DNA from: UBA3951 sp050952125
GTDB taxonomy: Bacteria; Bacillota; Sulfobacillia; Fermentithermobacillales; Fermentithermobacillaceae
DNA length: 64,000 nucleotides
Assembly: GCA_050952125.1 (NCBI GenBank)
Contig: JBMNKK010000003.1
Location: 868,001-932,000 of the forward strand
Direction: 5' to 3'
The notes beneath the pieces were generated by a model, which was given only the letters and a program-made list of their open reading frames with translations, did not search any database and had not been told where the DNA came from. Both the position numbers and the translations under genes were made by a program. Below, piece after piece: positions 34,021 through 42,789 of the stretch. The first letter of the stretch is position 1. Each line of letters opens with the position of its first letter.

Positions 34021-34956
34021 CTAATCCCTGAGCGCGCGCCCTGTCAATTTCAGGAACACGCTCTCAAGGTTGGGTTCTTCGATGCTGACCGAACTGACCT
34101 TTGAACCGCCGCGCGAGATGGCATCCATAATGGCCGCCGCGCGTTCGTGTCCGTTCTTGACCAGCACGTGAATGGCGCTGTCAAGGAGCTCGACTTCTTG
34201 CACTCCGGGGATGCTCCGGATATCGGCCAAGATCTCTTCGTTTGCCTCGCTGACTACCACATGGACGCGGTCCGAATCCCCTACCGTCTTCTTGAGCTCA
34301 TCCTGAGTGCCGGCCGCGATAATCTTGCCGCGATCCATGATGGCAATCCGCGAGCACAGATACTCAACTTCCTCCATGTAGTGACTCGTGTAGAGGACTG
34401 TGATGCCCTCCCTGTTCAAAGACAGCACCGTCTCGAGGATGTGGCTTCTGGACTGGGGATCGATCCCCACGGTGGGCTCATCCATGATGAGAAACTCGGG
34501 CTTGTGAAGGAGAGCGGCAGAGATGTTGATGCGCCGCTTCATGCCGCCTGAATAGGTATCGATACGCTCGTTGGCCCTGTCGGTAAGCCCGGCGTACTCC
34601 AGGGCGGCATCGACGCGCTCTCTCAAGAGGGCGCCTGAAAGGGAGTACATTTTCCCCCAGAAGAAAAGGTTTTCCCGGGCGGTGAGAGTTGGGTATAGGG
34701 CAATGTCCTGAGGCACTAAGCCCAAGATGGATTTCACCTTCCAGGGGCTCTTGGTCACATCCTCGCCCTTTAGGAAGATGGACCCTGAAGTTGGAGTCAA
34801 AAGGCCCGATATCATTGAGATGGTTGTTGACTTACCAGCGCCGTTCGGCCCTAGAAGGCCGAAGATCTCGCCTCTCTCCACAGATAGGTCTATGTCGTCG
34901 ACCGCTACCGTGTTCTTGTATTCCTTGCGAAGGGAACGTACTTCGATGAAGCTCAA
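34021..34956 (-). CDS. ABC transporter ATP-binding protein (ABC-2 exporter)
   Basis: The nucleotide-binding subunit has Walker A GLLGPNGAGKSTT, Q-loop GLVPQDIALYPTLTARENL, signature YSGGMKRRINISAALL and Walker B FLIMDEPTVGIDP, followed by a C-terminal extension typical of DrrA/CcmA-type exporters. TTG 34956 is the likely start, since GGGAGG stands 7 bases upstream and SFIEVRSLRKEYKN then begins the domain; an in-frame TTG at 34974 lies before the ribosome binding site. It heads a three-gene exporter operon with two permeases. Confidence 0.93.
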   Translation of the reverse strand: MSFIEVRSLRKEYKNTVAVDDIDLSVERGEIFGLLGPNGAGKSTTISMISGLLTPTSGSIFLKGEDVTKSPWKVKSILGLVPQDIALYPTLTARENLFFWGKMYSLSGALLRERVDAALEYAGLTDRANERIDTYSGGMKRRINISAALLHKPEFLIMDEPTVGIDPQSRSHILETVLSLNREGITVLYTSHYMEEVEYLCSRIAIMDRGKIIAAGTQDELKKTVGDSDRVHVVVSEANEEILADIRSIPGVQEVELLDSAIHVLVKNGHERAAAIMDAISRGGSKVSSVSIEEPNLESVFLKLTGRALRD

Positions 34957-35006
34957 GCGGACTCCTCCCGTCAAGCTCTCGAGTCACTATCTGCACACCC
35001 TTCGTT

Positions 35007-35714
35007 TTACGAGCCGGTGGATTCAAGGTAACGCCTTCCGTACATGTTCCACAATTCGGCGTAGCTTGAGGCTTCATCTCTTCCCTTGGGTGTCAGAGCG
35101 TAGATACCGCGAGCAACTCTTTCAAACCACCCGTAGAAGTTGTTGGACAGAATAGAAAGCGTCTTGGGACCCGTGCCAAGTTCCCTAAGGCGGGCAGGTG
35201 TGGCCGGCCCGGTTTCTGCCAAGTAGGCCGCGATCATGACCGCATTCTCGCGGTAAGCGGTCAACAGCTTCTTGCCCGAGCTGCCGCCCCGGTTGTGGTC
35301 GCCCGATCGACCGTGCATTTCTTGGATGATGGCCGCCCGCTCCTTCTTGCGCCTCCTGGGCTCGAACGGCACGGGGTGCTGGACAACGTCTACTCTCGCT
35401 TCACCTGTCGCCGGCAGCGTCACCAACAGCAGCCCTAGTTCCAGCCTCCTTAGAAGGTGGCAGGTTTGCCGCCACTCCCGTGTCTTCACTCTGTCTCCCG
35501 GATGGGGAATAACAACATAGACCGATTCGACAGCCCTCTGCCTCGAGGCGGCCTGCGCCAGAAGCGCCACTGACAGCCGCGTTTTCATCTCCAGCACTAC
35601 AAATCGGCCATCTTTCTCGGCAACAACGTCGCAGCCTCTTACCTCGCTGCGCACGGTGTAACCTTGGCTAACCAGGAAATGTCGAACTGCCGGATACATG
35701 TCAGTCTCTTTCAA
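35007..35714 (-). CDS. DUF2161 family protein, putative PD-(D/E)XK nuclease fold
   Basis: The N-terminal ~110 residues fit the DUF2161 family, predicted PD-(D/E)XK phosphodiesterases: GYTVRSEVRGCDVVAEKDGR followed by FVVLEMKTRLSVALLAQA, where D29 and E-x-K form the active-site pattern. The rest includes a basic segment (PRRRKKERAAI) and a C-terminal winged-helix-like region (GPATPARLRELGTGPKTLSI, ARGIYALTPKG). Biological role unknown. TTG start with GGAGG 7 bases upstream. It lies 50 bases upstream of the ABC exporter genes on the same strand. Confidence 0.82.
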   Translation of the reverse strand: MKETDMYPAVRHFLVSQGYTVRSEVRGCDVVAEKDGRFVVLEMKTRLSVALLAQAASRQRAVESVYVVIPHPGDRVKTREWRQTCHLLRRLELGLLLVTLPATGEARVDVVQHPVPFEPRRRKKERAAIIQEMHGRSGDHNRGGSSGKKLLTAYRENAVMIAAYLAETGPATPARLRELGTGPKTLSILSNNFYGWFERVARGIYALTPKGRDEASSYAELWNMYGRRYLESTGS

Positions 35715-35858
35715 GAGGGAACCTCCCTTCGCCCGTCTTTCTCCAACGGACCTAAGTTCGCCTTCTCTGATTACCGGCGCTCCTACTTATGTCAACTTGC
35801 TCCTGCAATTGCATATCATGAACTGGGTTTCTTGTGTTCACGGAAAGGGTGATCGCAA

Positions 35859-37016
35859 GTGGAAGACACATTGGCCAAGGTCACAAGAGCTTTTAAGATG
35901 CTCACCAGGTATACACAGGCGATGCAGAGAGCCACTGACGAAAGGGTGCTTCTCCAGGAGGCATGCAGGACAATCGTGGAAGAAGGCGGGTACCGGTTGG
36001 CGTGGGTAGGGTACGCCGTCTGTGACACGGAGAAGTCGGTCATGCCGGTGGCGTGCGGAGGATCGGGGGCCGATTATGTCAGAGGCATCCGCGTGAGTTG
36101 GGGAGACGGCCCTCTCGGGCAGGGGCCGACCGGTATGGCTATCCGAAATGGAACTCCGGTTGTGACTAGGGACATTCAGAACTCCCCGGCCTACTTTCCC
36201 TGGAGAGAAGCGGCCGTAAGGTTCGGATACACCTCATCGATCGCCCTGCCCTTGGCCTGCGACAACACGACCATCGGCGCCCTGAATGTGTATTCGGACG
36301 ACGTCGATGCGTTCGACGAAAATGAGGTATCGCTGCTGTCGGAGATAGCTGAGAACATATCTTTCGGAATAGTGGCGATAAGGACGAGGCAGGACCGCAG
36401 GCGGGCGCAAGAGGAACTCTACCGCAGCTGGAAAACACTCCGTACGACGTTGAGCGGAATAGTGCGGGCAATGGCCGCCGTTACCGAGCTTCGAGACCCG
36501 TACACGGCAGGCCACCAGGAAAGGGTGGGCCAGCTGGCCGAAGCTATAGCCAGGGAACTGGGGCTGTCTGATGCGTGCATGGAAGGGGTCAGCATAGCAG
36601 GCAGAGTACACGATCTGGGAAAAGTCTATGTGCCGATACAGATACTGAGCAAGCCGTCGCTTCTGACCTCTGTAGAGTACAGCCTTGTCAAAGTACACAG
36701 CGAAGCCGGCTACGAAGTGCTCAAAAATATCGAGTTCCCTTGGCCGGTAGCCCAGGCGGTGCTGCAGCATCACGAGCGGGTAGACGGTTCAGGCTATCCG
36801 GCAGGCGTAAAAGGTCCGGACATACTGCTTCAGGCTAGGATAATCGCCGTCGCCGACACGGTTGAGGCCATGTCCAACGCCAGGCCGTACCGACCTGCAC
36901 CAGGGCTCAAGGAAGCGCTCCGCGAAATCCTCGATAAGGGCGGACGTCTGTACGACAGAGACGTCGCCGAGGCTTGCGTAAGGCTGTTTAGGACTGGCAG
37001 CTTCACCTTCTCCTAG
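35859..37016 (+). CDS. GAF domain and HD-GYP phosphodiesterase protein
   Basis: A 385-residue signalling protein. Residues ~20-175 form a GAF domain (YRLAWVGYAVCDTEKSVMP ... SSIALPLACDNTTIGALNVY), and residues ~195-380 an HD-GYP domain with REPYTAGH-like DPYTAGHQERVGQLA, the catalytic RVHDLGKVYVP, HSEAGYEVL and HHERVDGSGYPAG. HD-GYP proteins hydrolyse cyclic di-GMP, so this is a likely cytoplasmic c-di-GMP phosphodiesterase with a ligand- or redox-responsive sensor. GTG start. It stands alone, divergent from the DUF2161 gene. Confidence 0.93.
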   Translation: MEDTLAKVTRAFKMLTRYTQAMQRATDERVLLQEACRTIVEEGGYRLAWVGYAVCDTEKSVMPVACGGSGADYVRGIRVSWGDGPLGQGPTGMAIRNGTPVVTRDIQNSPAYFPWREAAVRFGYTSSIALPLACDNTTIGALNVYSDDVDAFDENEVSLLSEIAENISFGIVAIRTRQDRRRAQEELYRSWKTLRTTLSGIVRAMAAVTELRDPYTAGHQERVGQLAEAIARELGLSDACMEGVSIAGRVHDLGKVYVPIQILSKPSLLTSVEYSLVKVHSEAGYEVLKNIEFPWPVAQAVLQHHERVDGSGYPAGVKGPDILLQARIIAVADTVEAMSNARPYRPAPGLKEALREILDKGGRLYDRDVAEACVRLFRTGSFTFS

Positions 37017-37062
37017 ACGTCGAACGCATAATGTCACACATGAGATGAGGACCTGCACCTGT

Positions 37063-38085
37063 CTATCGCCTGGCTCTCGCGACTTCTGTGCTTATGATCC
37101 CGGCAGCGCAAAGCGAGTCAAGAGATTGCTCCATGGTCATCATCCCGGCATCACCGCTCTCGATGGCGGGCAAGAGGCGGTGGAACTCGCCCTCCCGTAT
37201 GAAGCGCTTGACCTCGCCGGTGGCCACCAAGACTTCACATGCCGCGGCTCTCCCGGAGCCGTAAGCACGCGGCACCAACTGCTGGGTCAGAATGCCCCGG
37301 AGCACCTCTGACACCTGGGCTCTGGCCTGGCGCTGGTACTCGGAAGGAAACAAATCTACGAGCCTGCTTACAGCGTTGGATGCCCGGGAAGCGTGCATCG
37401 TCGCCAATACCAAATGGCCAGTCTCGGCAGCGGAAAGGGCAGTAGAGGCCGTCTCAAGATCCCTCAGTTCGCCTATCACGATGACGTCGGGGTCCTCGCG
37501 AAGGGCAGCGCGGACTCCGTCCGCAAAGGTAGGAGTGTCCGATCCGATTTCCCTCTGATTGACGATACCTTTGCCGTGCCTATGCAGATACTCCACCGGG
37601 TCTTCCAGCGTTATCACGTGGCAGGGTGTAGACGCGCTTATCTCGCCCACGAGAGCTGCCAGCGTTGACGATTTACCCGAACCCGTGGCCCCGGTCACCA
37701 ACACGAGCCCGTCTCGCTTCATCACCAATTCCGCGATCGTTGATGGCAGTCCAAGGTCGGATAACCTTGGGATCTCCGCACGAAGCACTCGAACTGTGAG
37801 AGCTATGGAGCCGCGCTGCCTGAAAGCGTTCACCCGAAATCTCCCCACGCCGGGAACGCTGTATGAGAAATCGACCTGGCCCGTAGCTCGGAACCGCTCA
37901 AGGCGATCGGCCGGACAGACGGATGTTAAGAGCGCGTCCGTCTCAGCTGCGGACAGCGGCGGTACCTGAAGTCTCACCAGTTCGCCGTGAATGCGCAGGA
38001 GAGGGGGCGATTCGACGGTGCAGTGCATATCCGAAGCATTCCTCTGGCAGGCAACCTTACATAGCTCGGTCATCTTGAGCGACAT
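37063..38085 (-). CDS. pilT: PilT/PilU-type twitching motility or secretion retraction ATPase
   Basis: A 340-residue hexameric ATPase of the type IV pilus retraction family. It has the N-terminal PAS-like segment (ASDMHCTVESPPLLRIHGEL), Walker A GATGSGKSS (132-140), Asp box VITLEDPVEYLH, Walker B DVIVIGELRDLETASTAL and His box TGHLVLATMHA. The usual AIRNLIRE-type C-terminal motif is replaced here by AIESGDAGMMTMEQSL, also seen in the family. No other pilus gene occurs in the window. Confidence 0.9.
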   Translation of the reverse strand: MSLKMTELCKVACQRNASDMHCTVESPPLLRIHGELVRLQVPPLSAAETDALLTSVCPADRLERFRATGQVDFSYSVPGVGRFRVNAFRQRGSIALTVRVLRAEIPRLSDLGLPSTIAELVMKRDGLVLVTGATGSGKSSTLAALVGEISASTPCHVITLEDPVEYLHRHGKGIVNQREIGSDTPTFADGVRAALREDPDVIVIGELRDLETASTALSAAETGHLVLATMHASRASNAVSRLVDLFPSEYQRQARAQVSEVLRGILTQQLVPRAYGSGRAAACEVLVATGEVKRFIREGEFHRLLPAIESGDAGMMTMEQSLDSLCAAGIISTEVARARR

Positions 38086-38150
38086 CGTATTCCCCCTGTC
38101 GCCCCAGACTATGCAGTTTATCTAGTGGTGGTCACGCGCGGGAAGCGGCG

Positions 38151-39566
38151 CTACTCGCGGCCCTCCTCACCCGCGGTCACTTCCTGAGGGACAGGTTCCC
38201 TGGTTATTACCTTGGACTTCCACCGCCCTGACAGGAAGTACAAGTAGTTGAGCATGGCGCCGATTCCGGGAGATATGGCTAGGCCAAGCCATATGCCCCG
38301 TGTACCCATGAAACCCGAGAAGTACACGGCCAGCGGAATTCTCACGATCCAGAGAGTGATGATTGAGATGAGCATCGAAGGAAGAGTGTCTCCGGCTCCG
38401 CGGAGTATGCCTGACAGCGTGAACATCAGGGCGTAGGGAATGTAAGCCAGGCCTACGATCCTCAAATACCCGACCCCTTCGGATACGACCTCAGGGTTCG
38501 TGTCAAAGAACCGCACCAGGAACCCTGGAAAAGACACGACCACAAAGCTCACCACCGCGGTAATCCCTGCTGCCAATAGGACACTCCAGCGCACAACTTC
38601 CTTTACCCTGTCGAACTTGCGGGCGCCGAGGTTCTGTCCGACCAAAGCCGTAACCGCCAGGCCTACCGACATGGCCGGCATGAAAGCGAATTGGTCCAGC
38701 CGGCCACCTACTCCAAAAGCGGCCGTTACCGCCGCGCCGAAGCGGTTCACGAGAGCCGTAAGCGTGAGCATCCCCAGGGACACGATTACTTGCTGGACGC
38801 CGGCAGGAAGGCCTATTCCGAAGGTGAGGCGCACCAGACGCCCGTCCAATCGCCATGAGTTCCTATCCCAATCCAGTATCCCGCGCCTCGCCATATGCCG
38901 GATGCCCAGGAAGCCGGAGAACGCTTGAGCGATAATCGTAGCCCACGCGGCTCCGGCCACGCCGAGTCTGGGAAACAGCCCGACTCCGAAGATGAGGAGC
39001 GGATCGAGAATCATGTTCAGAACCGTCGCGTACGCCAGGAAAAGGAGCGGGGTCCGAGAGTCACCAAGCCCGCGCATAACGGCGGCAATCAGATTGTACA
39101 CGAAGGTGGCCAGCACACCGCCTAGGATAATTCCCAGATAGTCGCCTGCCCAGTCCATTATCTCCGGAGGGGTGTTGATGAGCCGCAGAAGTGGCTTCCT
39201 GAAGAGAAAACCTGCAGCGCTGCTGCCGCCTCCAACTAGGAAAGTAAGGAGGAGAGAGTTGGATATCGACTTCCTTACCATTACAGTGTCTCTGGCTCCG
39301 GCGTACTGCGCTACCAAGGTCGTAGTGGCCATGCCGATGCCTGTGGCCAAAGCTACCACGGCGAAAATAATGGGGAAACTCACAGAGACGGAGGCAAGCC
39401 CCTTGGTTCCTAGAGCCCTCCCCACCCAGAAACTATCCACAGTGTTGTATAGAGCCTGAAGGGCGTTTCCCAGGAACATCGGCAGCGAGAACTCGATGAG
39501 ATGTCTGGGTATGCTGCCCTGTGTGAAGTCCTGCCTTACGCCGCGACGATCGCTCAAACGAAGCAC
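38151..39566 (-). CDS. MATE family efflux transporter
   Basis: A 471-residue, about 12-segment multidrug and toxin extrusion protein exporting compounds by cation antiport. The two symmetrical halves are seen: SLPMFLGNALQALYNTVDSF with WVGRALGTKGLASVSVSFP in the first, and FGIGLPAGVQQVIVSLGML with MSVGLAVTALVGQNLGA in the second. The start may be GTG 39566 or TTG 39557; GGGAAGG lies just upstream. Substrate unknown. Confidence 0.93.
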   Translation of the reverse strand: MLRLSDRRGVRQDFTQGSIPRHLIEFSLPMFLGNALQALYNTVDSFWVGRALGTKGLASVSVSFPIIFAVVALATGIGMATTTLVAQYAGARDTVMVRKSISNSLLLTFLVGGGSSAAGFLFRKPLLRLINTPPEIMDWAGDYLGIILGGVLATFVYNLIAAVMRGLGDSRTPLLFLAYATVLNMILDPLLIFGVGLFPRLGVAGAAWATIIAQAFSGFLGIRHMARRGILDWDRNSWRLDGRLVRLTFGIGLPAGVQQVIVSLGMLTLTALVNRFGAAVTAAFGVGGRLDQFAFMPAMSVGLAVTALVGQNLGARKFDRVKEVVRWSVLLAAGITAVVSFVVVSFPGFLVRFFDTNPEVVSEGVGYLRIVGLAYIPYALMFTLSGILRGAGDTLPSMLISIITLWIVRIPLAVYFSGFMGTRGIWLGLAISPGIGAMLNYLYFLSGRWKSKVITREPVPQEVTAGEEGRE

Positions 39567-39693
39567 GCACCTTCCCCGGAAAAGCGTCGATCACCTTCCG
39601 ATGCAGATTGCCCTTCATCTTACACACATGAGGCGCAAAATGAAAGGGCTGCCCCTGCGGCCTCCGTTTCCACGAACCCAAAGGCCAACAGGA

Positions 39694-40812
39694 TCAGGAT
39701 AAGGCTTCCTCTGTCGCGTCCTCGATAGCCATCCGCTTGGACAATTGCCTGTTCCGGCTCACCTTGCGGCCGGCTCCGCCTGCCCTCTCTTTGCCGGCAC
39801 GGCTCTTCTTGGCATCGCGCATTACTTTCGTATACTCCGCAAATCTGTCCTCTGAAAGCAAACCCTCGCTGAGCGCCGCCCTGACAGCGCATCCCGGTTC
39901 GCCACGGTGAGAACAGTCGCTGAACTGGCACTCCCGAGCTATCTCCTCTACATCTCTAAACTCGGACCTCACGACTCGGTCATGGAGGTTCCAGAAGCCG
40001 ATGGCGCGGAGGCCCGGAAGGTCGGCTACATATCCTCCGCCGATATCGATGAGCGATGAAAAGGTTGTAGAATGGCGACCTTTGCGAGTAGAAGCGCTGA
40101 TCGCCAACGTCTTGGCCTCCAGACCGGGACAGATGCTCTTGAGGATCGACGTCTTCCCTACTCCGGAAGGGCCCGTGAAGACAGACGTTCTTCCGATCAA
40201 CATACCGTGCAGTTCCTTGAGTCCGTACCCTGTCTCGGCGCTTGTCAGGATAACCTTCACGCCTCTCGCCTCTAGAGCGGACTTCACGTCCTCAACCCGC
40301 TCTCTGTCATGTGCATCCGCTATGTGATCGGCCTTGTTAATGCAGACGGCTCCCTCGATGCCTGCCTGCGCCGCCAGTAGCAGGTGCCGGTCGATCGTGT
40401 TTGTCTTTAGCGGCGGGGCGACCGCTGCTGCCACGACAACAACCAGGTCGACGTTCACAGCTAGGGTCTGCTTCAGAAGGGTAGTCTCCGGCCACGAAGG
40501 CGGCGCCAACCGGAACAGAGTTGTCTTCCTCGGAAGGATGGACTCGATGAGAGCCGTGCCGTTCACGTCCATGCCGGCCATGCTTCCGGGCCTTGGCTCA
40601 AATCGGTCCAGGAGCACCTCATCTCCAATATAGACAGAGTCGCCTTCGCGCTCCAAACGGCTGCGAAGTTTGCCTCGTAACGAACAAGCCCAGGTCGTAG
40701 CCGTTTCGTCGCCTGCCCGGCTTCTGGTTAAGGCAAGATAAAGCCCAGGACCAGTGCGGATAATTGTGGCCCGATGCGTCTTTCCGTCTGAACCTGAATA
40801 TCCATCAAGCAA
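39694..40812 (-). CDS. rsgA: Ribosome small subunit-dependent GTPase RsgA
   Basis: RsgA is a late 30S assembly factor. The circularly permuted GTPase order is present: G4 CINKADHI, G1 FTGPSGVGKTSIL, G2 region STRKGRHSTT and G3 VADLPGLRAIG, followed by the zinc-binding knuckle ECQFSDCSHRGEPGC and a basic C terminus. An N-terminal OB fold precedes them. TTG 40812 is the probable start since GGGGAGG is 10 bases upstream; a longer frame reaches 40863 but has no such site. Its ~240-base leader contains competing helices. Confidence 0.92.
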   Translation of the reverse strand: MLDGYSGSDGKTHRATIIRTGPGLYLALTRSRAGDETATTWACSLRGKLRSRLEREGDSVYIGDEVLLDRFEPRPGSMAGMDVNGTALIESILPRKTTLFRLAPPSWPETTLLKQTLAVNVDLVVVVAAAVAPPLKTNTIDRHLLLAAQAGIEGAVCINKADHIADAHDRERVEDVKSALEARGVKVILTSAETGYGLKELHGMLIGRTSVFTGPSGVGKTSILKSICPGLEAKTLAISASTRKGRHSTTFSSLIDIGGGYVADLPGLRAIGFWNLHDRVVRSEFRDVEEIARECQFSDCSHRGEPGCAVRAALSEGLLSEDRFAEYTKVMRDAKKSRAGKERAGGAGRKVSRNRQLSKRMAIEDATEEALS

Positions 40813-41056
40813 TTCAGTAATACCTCCCCGGTCTTTGGAGACGCGCGTGTGTAAAGGGCACAACCCAAGTTCGGTGACCAGGAGCGGTATCTGCCTGCCA
40901 GGCTTTTGGGTTTAACGCAGGGTCCGGATAGCTACCCGGTGCGGGGAACAGGGGTTGTGCCTGGGTCTTCCGATAGCAATGCTGAGAGACACACGCACTC
41001 ACCCCTCTTCTCAGATCTTCAGAGTAGTGGGAAATGTGGAAACTCATCCCTCGACA
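40813..41056 (-). promoter_or_regulatory. Structured leader region of rsgA
   Basis: About 240 untranslated bases separate the promoter from rsgA. On the minus strand GTGCGTGTGT (40989-40998) pairs with ACACACGCGC (40843-40852), including one G-U pair; GGCACAACCC (40952-40961) pairs perfectly with GGGTTGTGCC (40857-40866); and AACCCAA (40906-40912) pairs with TTGGGTT (40862-40868), which competes with the second helix. A near-perfect palindrome CCGGATAGCTACCCGG (40924-40939) and GCCT-GCC-AGGC (40893-40903) lie inside. No known riboswitch consensus or T-box was recognised. Confidence 0.5.
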
Positions 41057-41085
41057 ACTATAGGCTCCGCCCTCGCCTTTGTCAA
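41057..41085 (-). promoter_or_regulatory. Sigma-A promoter of rsgA
   Basis: TTGACA (41080-41085) and TATAGT (41057-41062) are separated by 17 bases on the minus strand, a near-consensus housekeeping promoter. Transcription should begin near 41050. Confidence 0.75.
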
Positions 41086-41100
41086 CGAGAGCCGGAGCCT
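41062..41100 (-). terminator. Possible terminator of the M81 gene overlapping the rsgA promoter
   Basis: AGGCTCCG and CGGAGCCT form an 8-bp stem with a further CTCG/CGAG pairing and a loop that contains the -35 element of the rsgA promoter. It lies about 40 bases after the stop at 41136. No T run follows. Confidence 0.4.
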
Positions 41101-41135
41101 CAACCGAAAATGCAGCAAGCCTTGCGGCATGCCTG

Positions 41136-42614
41136 CTATTTCACGGCTTTCTTCCCTACCGGGTAAATGTCTTCAGGTATGTTCTCGTAGTGCAGTAACG
41201 TAAGGTCCGACGGGCCCTGGCCGGGGACGCTGGTCCGGATATCGACCTTGGCCACGCTGTCCCAATAGGCTCTGTGGTGGACGCGGTCTTTCAGGACAAT
41301 GATATCGAGTTTGGTGTAGTCGATTCCTGCGGCGGTGAAGCCGGACGAGTCATTGGCACCGCGCATCCTTTCGGAGACGACAACGTACCTCCCTTCGCCT
41401 AGGTCGATGGTCGCGATGAAACCATCTCTCACAGTAGCTCCCTTGCCCATAGGTCCGATCAGCTTGTAGGTGGGCCTCCCCATGAAAGTCACCTTTCCGG
41501 TTATCTCAACGCTCTCGCCGGAGGTCTCGTCATACCACCCGCCAATCTTGATGGTTACGGTGTCGCCCACCTTGGCGTTCTTTTCGAGCCATTCTGCCGC
41601 CTTGGGATCTGTAATGCCGGGGATGCCCCAGTTCTTGGCCCCCTGCCTGAGAAGCTCCTTGAGCATGTGGGTGCTGTCGCCTATCCTGTCAGCACCGTCT
41701 GCAATGACTACCGGACCCTTGCCTTCAGCCGCCAACTGCATCGCCATACGTGTGGCTTCCTCGGCACCCGGTAGGGGCTCGGCGAACGACTCCCGTAGGC
41801 TCCAGGCGAAGTTGGACATGTCCTCTGCAATCTTCTCGGCAAGCGCTTTGTCGTTGTCGGTGACCACAAATACCGACATGCCTGCATCGACCACATCGGC
41901 GTAGGCATAACCCGGTGCTACAGAAACACAGTATACGCCGGGTTTCTTCTCCCACTCGCGGCACCGGTCATAGATGTCCTTCATCGGGTGGTACGCCGAA
42001 GCCTGATAGATGCTGGCAGAAAGGATGCCGGGGCGCCTGCAAGCCATAGTGGGCTTGAAGTTGCCGCGAACGGTCTCAACCATGCACCTGGCGGCTATTT
42101 CACCCGTTTCCTGAGAGTCCACGTGCGGGTAGGTCTTGAGCACGAACACGGCATCTGCGGCATCTGCCAGTTCCTGATCTTCATTCGCGTGCAGGTCGAG
42201 GGTTACCATAATCGGGATGTCGCCGACTGCTTTCCTGACTCTCCTAACCAGTTCGGCCTCTGGCCTGGGGACGCCTGTGACGGCCATAGCGCCGTGCAGC
42301 GCCAGAAGCACTCCATCGAGGCCTCCGGCTTCCTTCAGCGCGTCCACAATCTCGGTGGCATATTTATCGAAGCAGTCCGTAGTCAGCCAACTGGAGAAAC
42401 CTCCGGGTCCCTTACTGGCTGCGACTGTGGGAATCATCTCAGCGCCCTCGGCTTCCAGGACATTGATGAACCCGTTTATGTAGTTCGGTATCCCGCGGCT
42501 CCTCTCAAGAATCTGCCGCCCCCTCACGGTACCCTGTTCAAAGCGCTCGACAGTTGTCGGTTCCTTGCAGAAAGTGCAGGTCTCATCCGAAAAACCGGCG
42601 ATCGCGATTCTCAC
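41136..42614 (-). CDS. M81 family metallopeptidase (MlrC-like)
   Basis: A 492-residue protein of the M81/MlrC family, named for the microcystin-degradation zinc enzyme, though most members act on unknown substrates. Conserved parts: RIAIAGFSDETCTF at the start, DGVLLALHGAMAV, VTLDLHANED (metal ligands), KTYPHVDSQETG and VIADGADRIGDSTHML. GTG 42614 is preferred since GGAGG is 8 bases upstream; an in-frame GTG at 42623 lies within that site. It is downstream of a four-gene membrane operon on the same strand but separated by a terminator hairpin. Confidence 0.88.
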   Translation of the reverse strand: MRIAIAGFSDETCTFCKEPTTVERFEQGTVRGRQILERSRGIPNYINGFINVLEAEGAEMIPTVAASKGPGGFSSWLTTDCFDKYATEIVDALKEAGGLDGVLLALHGAMAVTGVPRPEAELVRRVRKAVGDIPIMVTLDLHANEDQELADAADAVFVLKTYPHVDSQETGEIAARCMVETVRGNFKPTMACRRPGILSASIYQASAYHPMKDIYDRCREWEKKPGVYCVSVAPGYAYADVVDAGMSVFVVTDNDKALAEKIAEDMSNFAWSLRESFAEPLPGAEEATRMAMQLAAEGKGPVVIADGADRIGDSTHMLKELLRQGAKNWGIPGITDPKAAEWLEKNAKVGDTVTIKIGGWYDETSGESVEITGKVTFMGRPTYKLIGPMGKGATVRDGFIATIDLGEGRYVVVSERMRGANDSSGFTAAGIDYTKLDIIVLKDRVHHRAYWDSVAKVDIRTSVPGQGPSDLTLLHYENIPEDIYPVGKKAVK

Positions 42615-42704
42615 TGAAAGCACCTCCTTACCGCTAGTAGTTCGGGAGCACTAGCGCAAGTCCTGTCGGCGATACATAGACTCTCCGGTCTCGAAGGGCA
42701 AATG

Positions 42705-42738
42705 GATGCGCGGCCCTAAAAACTCTGGGCCGCGCATC
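42705..42738 (-). terminator. Terminator of the four-gene membrane operon
   Basis: GATGCGCGGCCC-TAAAAACTCT-GGGCCGCGCATC is a perfect 12-bp stem with a 10-base loop, 51 bases after the last gene of the operon. The minus-strand tail CATTTGCCC is only weakly T-rich. Confidence 0.7.
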
Positions 42739-42789
42739 TAGTATCATCGCCGCTTGCGGGGCGGTTCATTCATAGAACATCAGCAAACC

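Noticed and set aside
40813..41056. 6S RNA, SRP RNA or a known riboswitch
   Set aside because: The rod-like pairing suggested 6S RNA, but the internal bulge is too asymmetric and no conserved core of SRP, TPP, SAM, cobalamin, FMN or lysine RNAs could be found.
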